Below are positions 57,427 to 64,000 of a DNA stretch of 64,000 bases, piece after piece. The notes beneath the pieces were generated by a model. That model had not been told where the DNA came from. It did not search any database and worked only from the letters and a program-made list of their open reading frames with translations. A program made the position numbers and the translations under genes. Position 1 is the first letter of the stretch. Each line of letters starts with the position of its first letter. Source of the stretch: Lonsdalea iberica (lineage in GTDB: Bacteria > Pseudomonadota > Gammaproteobacteria > Enterobacterales > Enterobacteriaceae); assembly GCF_002111585.1 (NCBI RefSeq), contig NZ_LUTP01000007.1:61829-125828 (forward strand), in the 5' to 3' direction.

Positions 57427-58608
57427 TCAGACATCCTCAATGCGCCACATGCAGTAGCCTGCGGCCAGATTCAGGCCGAGCGCAAAGATGAATCCCGCAT
57501 GATAGCTCCAGATTTCCGCCACCAGTCCGCCCAGCGACCCCGAAATGATCCAGCCGACGCGGGACGTATTCGAAAACAGCGTCGTGGCCGCTCCCGCCTG
57601 TTCCGGCATTAGATCCTGAAAATAAAGCATGCCGATACCGGCCAAAATGCCGATGAACACGGCGTTCAGCAACTGTAACGCCAGTAGCGCCCACGGCGAG
57701 TACAGCAGACACAGCCCAAGATAAAACAGCAGGCCGGCGGCAATGGCCAGCCGCATCAAATAGCGCTTGCCGAGACGCCGGGCGAGATAACCCGAAATCA
57801 ACATCGCCGGAATCTCCAAGCCTGCCGCGGTTCCCATCATTACCCCCGCCAGCTTGTCTTCCAGCTTCAGTTCCTGGACTAAATAAAGCGGCATATTGAT
57901 GAGGTAAATGCCGTTGCAGGTCCACATCAGCGTACAGGCGGCGCAGAGCAACAACGTGTCGCGACGATGGCGGCGCGGCGGATCCAGCGTTTCGGCGGTT
58001 TTGACGCGGGGATGCTTCGGCATGGAAGGCAGAAGCAGTCCGACCAATAGAGCGCATAGCAGGAATACGCCGGTCGCGGCCATATACATCGCAGGGAAGC
58101 CCAGCCCGAGCGCCAACGCGAAGGCGACAGGCGGACCGACGACCCAGGAGAGCGAGATCTGCGCGCGCATTACGGAGCTGAACATCGCAGCCTCGCGTCC
58201 TGAACGGTCGGAATATTCACGCGCTAGCGCGAAAAGCTGCGGATTGGCCGTCGAGCCGAAGCTGGAGAGGAATACGCCCACCAACAACAGCACCGCATAG
58301 TTTCTATTCCAGGCAAACAGCAAGCAGGCCAGCGCGCCGAACAGGCAGCAGGCCACGATGAGCCGTTTTCGGTCGCCGCGTTTGTCGGAGTAACTGGCCA
58401 GGAGTTGGCTGACGATAATACCAATGACCGCATTGCCGGTGTAAAACAGCCCCACCAGCATTGGGCGGGCGTGGACTTCCGTGGAGAGGAAAAGGCTGAG
58501 GGTAGGGAGCTGCAAGGCTCCGGCGATACCCGAGAGAAACGCAATCAGCAGAAAAGCTGACGCGGTAATGTCGGGCAGTCGCCGCGATGTACCGGCTGAT
58601 GTATGCAT
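57427..58608 (-). CDS. setB: sugar efflux transporter SetB
   Basis: The 393-residue MFS protein has 12 predicted helices and the SET-family features LPTLSLFLSTEVHARPMLVGLFYTGNAV (helices 1-2), SYSDKRGDRKRLI (motif A) and GSTANPQLFALAREY. SetB of E. coli exports lactose, glucose and some glucosides, and affects chromosome segregation. It is divergent from fruB. Confidence 0.93.
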   Translation of the reverse strand: MHTSAGTSRRLPDITASAFLLIAFLSGIAGALQLPTLSLFLSTEVHARPMLVGLFYTGNAVIGIIVSQLLASYSDKRGDRKRLIVACCLFGALACLLFAWNRNYAVLLLVGVFLSSFGSTANPQLFALAREYSDRSGREAAMFSSVMRAQISLSWVVGPPVAFALALGLGFPAMYMAATGVFLLCALLVGLLLPSMPKHPRVKTAETLDPPRRHRRDTLLLCAACTLMWTCNGIYLINMPLYLVQELKLEDKLAGVMMGTAAGLEIPAMLISGYLARRLGKRYLMRLAIAAGLLFYLGLCLLYSPWALLALQLLNAVFIGILAGIGMLYFQDLMPEQAGAATTLFSNTSRVGWIISGSLGGLVAEIWSYHAGFIFALGLNLAAGYCMWRIEDV

Positions 58609-58831
58609 GATGGTCTGACGGAGTAAAAATTAGACAGAGCGCCGTATTCTACGCCTGCGTGACGTGAAAGGGTAAACCGTTTTGTCGCTTTTCGTTCAGC
58701 ACGTTTTCAGCTGGCATCCCGCTCAAACTGAACTATAACCTTGTTGATGCGAAAATGTGCGTGACCTCTAAGAATCACACTGAGTTTTATGGACAATGCT
58801 TGCATAGATATTGGGAAAGACGCAATATTTT

Positions 58832-58843
58832 TGAAACGTTTCA
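58832..58843. promoter_or_regulatory. Cra (FruR) operator O1 of fruBKA
   Basis: TGAAACGTTTCA is a perfect match to the palindromic Cra consensus. It lies about 100 bases before fruB, where the E. coli fru operon has its operator. Fructose 1-phosphate made by FruA/FruB would release Cra. Confidence 0.92.
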
Positions 58844-58899
58844 GTTTCGTGTTTTATGAAACGATTTTTATCACTCGGTCATTTTTTTCCCATAAAAGC

Positions 58900-58911
58900 T
58901 GAAACGATTCA
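58900..58911. promoter_or_regulatory. Cra (FruR) operator O2 of fruBKA
   Basis: TGAAACGATTCA differs from the consensus at one base and lies 22 bases before the fruB ATG, in the leader. The two sites are 68 bases apart centre to centre. The 325-base setB-fruB gap holds these operators and no gene. Confidence 0.9.
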
Positions 58912-58933
58912 AGTTCGGCAGGAGAGGAGAGCT

Positions 58934-60064
58934 ATGTTCCAGTTGTCACAGCAAGATATTCATATAGGGGCGACCGCCGGCGACAAGCAGGAGGCCATCA
59001 AACAAGTGGCCGCCGCGCTGACTGAAGCCGGTTGCGTCAGCGAAGGGTATGTTGAAGGAATGCTACAGCGTGAACTGCAAACCTCTACTTATCTGGGAAA
59101 CGGTATCGCTATACCGCATGGAACGACGGATACGCGGGATCTGGTTCGCAAAACGGGCGTTCAAGTGTTCCAGTTTCCTAAAGGGATTGCCTGGGGAGAC
59201 AACCAAACCGCTTACGTTGTGTTGGGCATCGCGGCACGCTCCGACGAACATCTGGCGCTGCTGCGTCAGCTGACGCACGTGTTGAGCGACGACAGCGTGG
59301 CTGAACGGCTGGCGACGACCACGTCGACGGAAGAGTTGCGCAGTTTGCTGATGGGCGAACAACAGGCCGGGGAGTTTCGCTTCGACGCCTCGCTGATTAC
59401 CCTTAACGTAGCGACGGACAATCTGATTACGTTGCAGGCGCTGAATGCAGGTAAATTGCAGCAAATCGGCGCCGTCGATGCTCGGTTCGTCAGCAATGCG
59501 GTAGCCAGCAAGCCGCTGCATTTAGGCCACGGCATCTGGGTCAGCGATAGTCAGGAAGGCAATCAGATCAGTGCGCTGGCGGTCAGTCGCCCGCTCGAAC
59601 CGTTCGTCGTCGATGATGAAAAAGTGGCGATGCTGCTGACGATGTCAGCCGTCGACGATCAGGTGAATGCGCCCATCGATTACCTGAGCAAGTTGCTGAA
59701 CGCAGGTAAGTCTGACAGCCTGCTCAGCGCGGACGCGCCGACGCTGCTGACCTTGTTATCCAGCGAAGCGGCGGAAGAAAGCAATGCGCTGGTGGCGGAA
59801 TTCGTTATTCGTAACGAGCACGGCCTGCATGCCCGCCCTGGCGCCATGCTGGTCAACGTCATCAAACAGTTTACGAGTGAAATCACCGTCGCCAACCTCG
59901 ACGGGACGGGCAAACCGGCCAACGGCCGCAGCCTGATGAAAGTGGTGGCGCTGGGCGTGAAGTCCGGCCATCGTTTACGTTTTACGGCCAATGGCAGCGA
60001 TGCGGAAGCCGCGTTGAAAGCCATAGGTGAAGCTATTACATCCGGATTAGGGGAGGGAGCATGA
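58934..60064 (+). CDS. fruB: fructose PTS diphosphoryl transfer protein FruB (EIIA-M-FPr)
   Basis: ATG 58934 follows GGAGAGGAG and gives 376 residues, the E. coli length. An N-terminal EIIA(Fru) domain has the phospho-histidine H62 in GIAIPHGT; a central linker domain follows; the C-terminal HPr-like FPr domain (about 285-376) has H299 in [11 protein letters not shown]. It carries phosphate from enzyme I to FruA. The operon fruBKA is under two Cra operators, and fruB overlaps fruK by four bases (ATGA). Confidence 0.97.
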   Translation: MFQLSQQDIHIGATAGDKQEAIKQVAAALTEAGCVSEGYVEGMLQRELQTSTYLGNGIAIPHGTTDTRDLVRKTGVQVFQFPKGIAWGDNQTAYVVLGIAARSDEHLALLRQLTHVLSDDSVAERLATTTSTEELRSLLMGEQQAGEFRFDASLITLNVATDNLITLQALNAGKLQQIGAVDARFVSNAVASKPLHLGHGIWVSDSQEGNQISALAVSRPLEPFVVDDEKVAMLLTMSAVDDQVNAPIDYLSKLLNAGKSDSLLSADAPTLLTLLSSEAAEESNALVAEFVIRNEHGLHARPGAMLVNVIKQFTSEITVANLDGTGKPANGRSLMKVVALGVKSGHRLRFTANGSDAEAALKAIGEAITSGLGEGA

Positions 60065-60999
60065 GCAGGAGAGTCGCGACCATTACGCTGAATCCGGCTT
60101 ACGATTTAGTGGGGTACTGCCCGCAGGTCGAACGTGGTGAAGTTAACTTGGTTCAAACCGCAGGTCTGCACGCCGCGGGTAAAGGGATAAATGTCGCCAA
60201 GGTTCTGAAGGACTTGGGCATCGATGTGACGGTGGGCGGATTCCTGGGGAAAGATAACCAGGATGGGTTTCAGCAGCTGTTCAGCGAGCTGGGGATCGCC
60301 AACCGCTTTCAGGTAGTCAACGGCCGTACGCGTATCAACGTCAAGCTGACGGAGCAGGACGGTGATGTTACCGACCTGAACTTCTCGGGCTTTGAAGTGA
60401 CGCCGCAGGATTGGCAACGCTTTGTAAATGATTCGCTGAGTTGGCTGGGGCAGTTCGATATGGTGGCGGTCAGCGGAAGTCTGCCGGCGGGCGTCGATCC
60501 CGACGCCTTTACCGATTGGATGACTCGCTTACGCAGCCAATGTCCGTGCATCATTTTCGACAGCAGCCGCGAAGCACTGGTGGCCGGTCTGAAAGCCTCG
60601 CCGTGGTTGGTCAAACCTAACCGTCGCGAGCTGGAAATCTGGGCGGGCCGCAAACTGCCGACGCTGGAGGATGTGGTCGATGCCGCGCACGCGCTGCGTG
60701 AACAGGGGATTGCACACGTCGTCATTTCTCTTGGCGCGGAGGGCGCGCTGTGGGTCAATGCTTCCGGCGCCTGGCTGGCTAAGCCGCCGGCCTGCGATGT
60801 GATCAGCACCGTCGGCGCAGGCGACTCCATGGTCGGCGGCCTGATTTATGGCCTTCTGATGCGTGAATCCAGCGAGCATACGCTGCGTCTGGCGACGGCG
60901 GTGGCGGCACTGGCGGTCAGCCAGAGCAATGTTGGTGTAACGGACCGGCCGCAGCTGGCTGCGATGATGGCCCGCGTTGATTTGAAACCTTTCAATTAA
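60061..60999 (+). CDS. fruK: 1-phosphofructokinase FruK
   Basis: The 312-residue PfkB-family kinase has the substrate-binding start [21 protein letters not shown], the signature [14 protein letters not shown] and the ATP/catalytic motif [10 protein letters not shown] with the catalytic Asp near residue 255. It makes fructose 1,6-bisphosphate from the fructose 1-phosphate delivered by FruA. E. coli FruK also binds and modulates Cra. It overlaps fruB by four bases and lies 16 bases before fruA. Confidence 0.97.
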   Translation: MSRRVATITLNPAYDLVGYCPQVERGEVNLVQTAGLHAAGKGINVAKVLKDLGIDVTVGGFLGKDNQDGFQQLFSELGIANRFQVVNGRTRINVKLTEQDGDVTDLNFSGFEVTPQDWQRFVNDSLSWLGQFDMVAVSGSLPAGVDPDAFTDWMTRLRSQCPCIIFDSSREALVAGLKASPWLVKPNRRELEIWAGRKLPTLEDVVDAAHALREQGIAHVVISLGAEGALWVNASGAWLAKPPACDVISTVGAGDSMVGGLIYGLLMRESSEHTLRLATAVAALAVSQSNVGVTDRPQLAAMMARVDLKPFN

Positions 61000-61015
61000 C
61001 AGCAGGAGAAGCACA

Positions 61016-62728
61016 ATGAAAACGCTGCTGATATTCGATAAGTCGTTAGGAAGAGTCAAAAGCAGATTAGTGCAAAACCAGCTTGGCGCCGCGGCGTCGA
61101 AAGCGGGACTCACGCTGACGGAGCAGCCTACCGAGGCTGAGCTGGTCATCGTGTTTGGCGGTCAACAGGCAGACAGTACGCTGAACGGAAAAAACGCGTT
61201 TCTCGCTGACGTCGGAGAAGCGCTGAGTCAGCCAGAGGCGTTTTTGGAAAAAGCCAAGTCGGAAGCTACGCCTTATCAGGCGAGCGCAGCGGCAGCGGCG
61301 AAAGCGCCCTCTTCCGCGGCCTCGACTGGTGTGACCCGCGTTGTCGCCGTCACGGCATGCCCGACCGGTGTCGCTCACACCTTTATGGCGGCGGAAGCCA
61401 TCGAAACGGAAGCGAAGAAGCGCGGCTGGTGGGTCAAAGTGGAGACGCGCGGCTCCGTGGGCGCGGGCAACCCTATCACGCCGGAAGAAGTCGAGCAGGC
61501 GGATGTGGTGATCGTCGCCGCCGATATCGAAGTCGACCTGAGTAAGTTCGCGGGTAAGAAAATGTACCGCACCTCGACGGGTCTGGCGCTGAAGAAAACC
61601 GCGCAGGAGCTGGATAAAGCACTGGCGGAGGCCACCGTCTATCAACCGTCCGGGCAGTCCAGCGCGCCGGCGGCTGGGGGCAAAAAAGGCGGCACCGGGC
61701 CCTACAGCCACCTGCTGACCGGGGTCTCTTACATGCTGCCGATGGTGGTGGCCGGTGGTCTGTGTATCGCGCTTTCGTTCGTGTTCGGCATCGAGGCGTT
61801 CAAGCAGGAAGGGACGCTGGCCGCGGCGCTGATGAAGATCGGGGGCGGTTCCGCCTTCGCGCTGATGGTGCCGGTGCTGGCCGGTTATATCGCCTTTTCC
61901 ATTGCAGACCGTCCGGGGCTGACGCCGGGCCTGGTCGGCGGGATGCTGGCTGTAAGCACTGGCGCAGGATTTATCGGCGGGATCATCGCCGGGTTCCTGG
62001 CGGGGTATCTGGCTCGCGCCATCAATAATCACGTCAAGCTGCCGCAAAGTCTCAACGCGCTGAAGCCCATACTGATTATCCCGCTGATAGCGACGCTGAT
62101 TACCGGCCTGGTCATGATTTACGTGGTCGGCACGCCGGTCGCTAAAATCCTGACGGGGCTGACTTCTTGGTTGCAGTCTATGGGCACGGCCAACGCGGTC
62201 ATTCTCGGCGCGATATTGGGTGGCATGATGTGCACGGATATGGGCGGACCGGTCAACAAAGTGGCCTATGTCTTCGGTACGACGCTGCTCAGTAGTCAGG
62301 TTTACGCACCAATGGCGGCTGTTATGGCCGGAGGAATGGTGCCGCCGCTGGCGATGGGGCTGGCGACGCTGCTGGCGGGCAAGAAATTCACTCCGCCGGA
62401 ACGAGAAGGCGGCAAGGCTGCGCTGGTGCTCGGGATGTGCTTCATTTCCGAAGGGGCGATTCCTTACGCCGCGCGCGACCCGATGCGTGTCCTGCCGTGC
62501 TGCATTGTTGGCGGCGCATTGACTGGCGCACTGTCCATGGCGGTGGGCGCTAAACTGATGGCGCCGCACGGGGGGCTGTTCGTCCTGTTGATTCCGGGAG
62601 CGATTACCCCGGTTATCGGTTACCTGCTTGCTATTATTGCTGGTACGGTGGTCAGCGGGGTGCTGTATGCCCTGCTGAAACGGCCGGAATCCACTGCGGC
62701 GGTTGCGGCGCAGAGCGAACACATTTGA
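61016..62728 (+). CDS. fruA: fructose PTS permease FruA (EIIB'BC)
   Basis: The 570-residue protein has a degenerate IIB' domain (1-100) without the active cysteine, an Ala/Ser-rich linker (about 85-105), the active IIB domain with phospho-cysteine C115 in VTACPTGVAHT, and the IIC membrane domain (from about 235) with eight to ten helices. The IIC part includes SEGAIPYAARDPMRV and MCTDMGGPVNKVAY. It imports fructose and releases fructose 1-phosphate. AGGAG precedes ATG 61016; a terminator follows. Confidence 0.97.
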   Translation: MKTLLIFDKSLGRVKSRLVQNQLGAAASKAGLTLTEQPTEAELVIVFGGQQADSTLNGKNAFLADVGEALSQPEAFLEKAKSEATPYQASAAAAAKAPSSAASTGVTRVVAVTACPTGVAHTFMAAEAIETEAKKRGWWVKVETRGSVGAGNPITPEEVEQADVVIVAADIEVDLSKFAGKKMYRTSTGLALKKTAQELDKALAEATVYQPSGQSSAPAAGGKKGGTGPYSHLLTGVSYMLPMVVAGGLCIALSFVFGIEAFKQEGTLAAALMKIGGGSAFALMVPVLAGYIAFSIADRPGLTPGLVGGMLAVSTGAGFIGGIIAGFLAGYLARAINNHVKLPQSLNALKPILIIPLIATLITGLVMIYVVGTPVAKILTGLTSWLQSMGTANAVILGAILGGMMCTDMGGPVNKVAYVFGTTLLSSQVYAPMAAVMAGGMVPPLAMGLATLLAGKKFTPPEREGGKAALVLGMCFISEGAIPYAARDPMRVLPCCIVGGALTGALSMAVGAKLMAPHGGLFVLLIPGAITPVIGYLLAIIAGTVVSGVLYALLKRPESTAAVAAQSEHI

Positions 62729-62760
62729 GTTGGGCCTAAGAGATAACAAGGATGTTGATA

Positions 62761-62793
62761 AAAAACGCCAGTCTACGGACTGGCGTTTTTTTT
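62761..62793 (+). terminator. fruBKA terminator
   Basis: AAAAACGCCAGTC / GACTGGCGTTTTT form a 13-bp stem with a TACG loop, followed by more T. It may also serve nfo, which ends at 62885 on the other strand. Confidence 0.93.
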
Positions 62794-62884
62794 GGCGAAA
62801 CGGAGAGTAAGGATGCCATTCGTCGTGCAGGACGGCGGATAGGCGAAATTACTTGATATAAGCCCCCCGCTGAGGGGACGGGGT

Positions 62885-63736
62885 TTAGCGTTCAGCGCGC
62901 TGCTGAGATTTCAGCCAAGCGATTTCGTCGGGCCAGATATCGGGATTCACCGTCTCCAGAATCAGGGGAATACCGTCGAAGCGGGGATCGCGCATGATAT
63001 GGCTGAACACCGTTTTGCCAATGTTGCCTTCGCCAAGACTGTGGTGGCGGTCGACTCGACTATTGAATTCGCTTTTCGCGTCGTTGAGATGCATACCGCG
63101 CAGATACTGTAAACCAACCACTTTTTCCAGTTCATCGAAGGTGCGCTGGCAATCTTCTTCCGTACGCAGGTCGTAGCCTGCAGCAAAGGCGTGGCAGGTA
63201 TCAATGCAATAACCAACCCGGCTTTTGTCTTCGACCTGATCGATGATTTCAGCCAAATGCTCGAAGCGGAAACCGAGGTTGCTGCCTTGTCCCGCCGTAT
63301 TTTCAATCACGGCGGTGACGCCTTCGGTGACATCCAGCGCCAGGTTGATGGACTCGGCGATGCGCGAGAGGCAGCGGCTTTCGTCAATTTGCTGCAGATG
63401 GCTGCCGGGGTGAAAGTTCAGCAGCGTCAGCCCCAGTTCTTGACAGCGGCTCAACTCGTCAATGAAAGCGGTACGGGACTTTTCCAATGCTTCTTCAACC
63501 GGATGTCCCAGGTTAATCAGGTAGCTGTCGTGCGGCAGGATCTGTGCGGGCGTATAGTGATACTGCTCACAGGCTGATTTGAAGCGGTCGATCACCTCTG
63601 GGGTTAGCGGCGCGGCGCGCCACTGGCGCTGGTTTTTGGTAAACAGCGCAAATGCCGTTGCTTCGATCTCATGCGCGCGGATGACGGCCTGATCAACGCC
63701 GCCCGCTGCGCTGACGTGAGCACCTACGTATTTCAT
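62885..63736 (-). CDS. nfo: deoxyribonuclease IV (endonuclease IV, AP endonuclease)
   Basis: The 283-residue TIM-barrel protein starts [21 protein letters not shown] and has the AP2Ec signatures [43 protein letters not shown] and [25 protein letters not shown], which hold the His, Asp and Glu ligands of the three zinc ions. It cleaves at abasic sites and 3'-blocked ends. E. coli nfo belongs to SoxRS; I found no sox box in the short upstream gap. It lies after yeiH on the same strand. Confidence 0.97.
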   Translation of the reverse strand: MKYVGAHVSAAGGVDQAVIRAHEIEATAFALFTKNQRQWRAAPLTPEVIDRFKSACEQYHYTPAQILPHDSYLINLGHPVEEALEKSRTAFIDELSRCQELGLTLLNFHPGSHLQQIDESRCLSRIAESINLALDVTEGVTAVIENTAGQGSNLGFRFEHLAEIIDQVEDKSRVGYCIDTCHAFAAGYDLRTEEDCQRTFDELEKVVGLQYLRGMHLNDAKSEFNSRVDRHHSLGEGNIGKTVFSHIMRDPRFDGIPLILETVNPDIWPDEIAWLKSQQRAER

Positions 63737-63751
63737 TCGTTTCTCCTGTAT

Positions 63752-63789
63752 GTCGGAACGCCCCGACGTGATAGATACCGCGGGGCGTC
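63752..63789 (-). terminator. hairpin between yeiH and nfo
   Basis: CGCCCCG near 63753-63759 pairs with CGGGGCG near 63780-63787 with a loop of about 20 bases, lying after the yeiH stop. No T-tract follows, so it may be an RNA 3'-end hairpin or an attenuator. Confidence 0.45.
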
Positions 63790-63849
63790 GCCTGGCGAGC
63801 GCATTATGACATTATCGGCACCAGGGACGGCAAGCCCGGCGTGCCCGAA

Positions 63850-64000
63850 TCAGGAAAACAGGTGCATCACGCCCAAATTGATCGCGCCGCCCCCGACCAT
63901 CAACCAGATAAACAGCAGCAATGCTAACAGCACCGGCTTGATGCCCGCCTGTCTGAGCATCTGAATGCGAGTGGCGATCCCCAGTGCGGCCATCGCCATT
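63850..64000 (-). CDS. yeiH: YeiH, UPF0324 family inner membrane protein, C-terminal part
   Basis: The reverse strand from the window edge to TGA at 63850 reads [20 protein letters not shown], then a membrane helix ([16 protein letters not shown]), then [11 protein letters not shown]. This is the end of YeiH/YeiO-type UPF0324 proteins, and yeiH neighbours nfo in E. coli. The 5' part lies outside the window. Function is unknown; some relatives are putative sulphate or taurine-linked exporters. Confidence 0.88.
   Translation of the reverse strand, partial: MAMAALGIATRIQMLRQAGIKPVLLALLLFIWLMVGGGAINLGVMHLFS

Noticed and set aside
61067..62749. 560-codon reverse-strand open frame covering fruA
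   Set aside because: It is low-complexity Arg/Gln/His-rich sequence opposite a canonical fructose PTS permease; an artefact of GC-rich codon usage.

Overview
The window reads as chromosomal DNA of a Pectobacteriaceae-like enterobacterium (Dickeya/Brenneria/Lonsdalea type). Most proteins align from memory along their whole length with Escherichia coli proteins, and long gene runs keep E. coli order, but the divergence is too large for Escherichia. The species is inferred, not shown. There is no insertion sequence, prophage, CRISPR array, rRNA or plasmid gene; one tRNA gene (tRNA-Pro, GGG) is present.

Left part (1-28.7 kb) corresponds to the E. coli ybhN-clsB / rhlE-dinG-ybiB / glnHPQ-dps-ompX neighbourhood, interspersed with non-colinear genes: an EamA exporter with a divergent AraC regulator, dusC, a class IV adenylate cyclase-like CYTH protein that appears to have lost its metal ligands, queH, pbpG, a glutathione S-transferase, a DeoR regulator divergent from a class III aminotransferase, the periplasmic beta-glucosidase bglX, a decayed AraC/LysE pair, an M3 peptidase and a secreted acid phosphatase.

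Middle part (28.7-35 kb) is a gene-poor junction with visibly lower GC content. It holds a YgaP-like membrane rhodanese, glpM, a CspA-family gene flanked by two small membrane-protein genes on the opposite strand (one YniD-like), yaiL, a cold-shock-domain protein with an unassigned C-terminal half, an unknown exported protein and an ankyrin gene broken by a one-base frameshift. It ends at the 3' side of tRNA-Pro.

Right part (35-64 kb) follows the E. coli block proL-yejM-yejL-yejK ... rplY-radD-rsuA-bcr-yejG-yejFEBA-mepS-lpxT-yeiR-efpL-yeiW-setB-fruBKA-nfo-yeiH. The main departure is a three-gene insertion between yejK and rplY: the pyruvate-sensing two-component system PyrS/PyrR (YpdA/YpdB) directly followed by a YhjX-type transporter. 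Upstream of the transporter lies a direct repeat with the 11-bp spacing described for YpdB operators. In E. coli the sensor pair and transporter are at separate loci, so this arrangement makes one self-contained regulon.

Functional groups: envelope lipid and wall biology (ClsB, PbgA/YejM, LpxT, MepS, PbpG, OmpX), fructose PTS under two Cra operators (fruBKA), glutamine and oligopeptide ABC uptake (glnHPQ, yejABEF), DNA repair and helicases (DinG, RadD, Nfo, YbiB, RhlE), translation and RNA modification (DusC, QueH, RsuA, L25, EfpL). Several short genes have strong ribosome binding sites and deserve annotation: positions 16159-16266, 29974-30090, 30980-31084 and 44723-44899.
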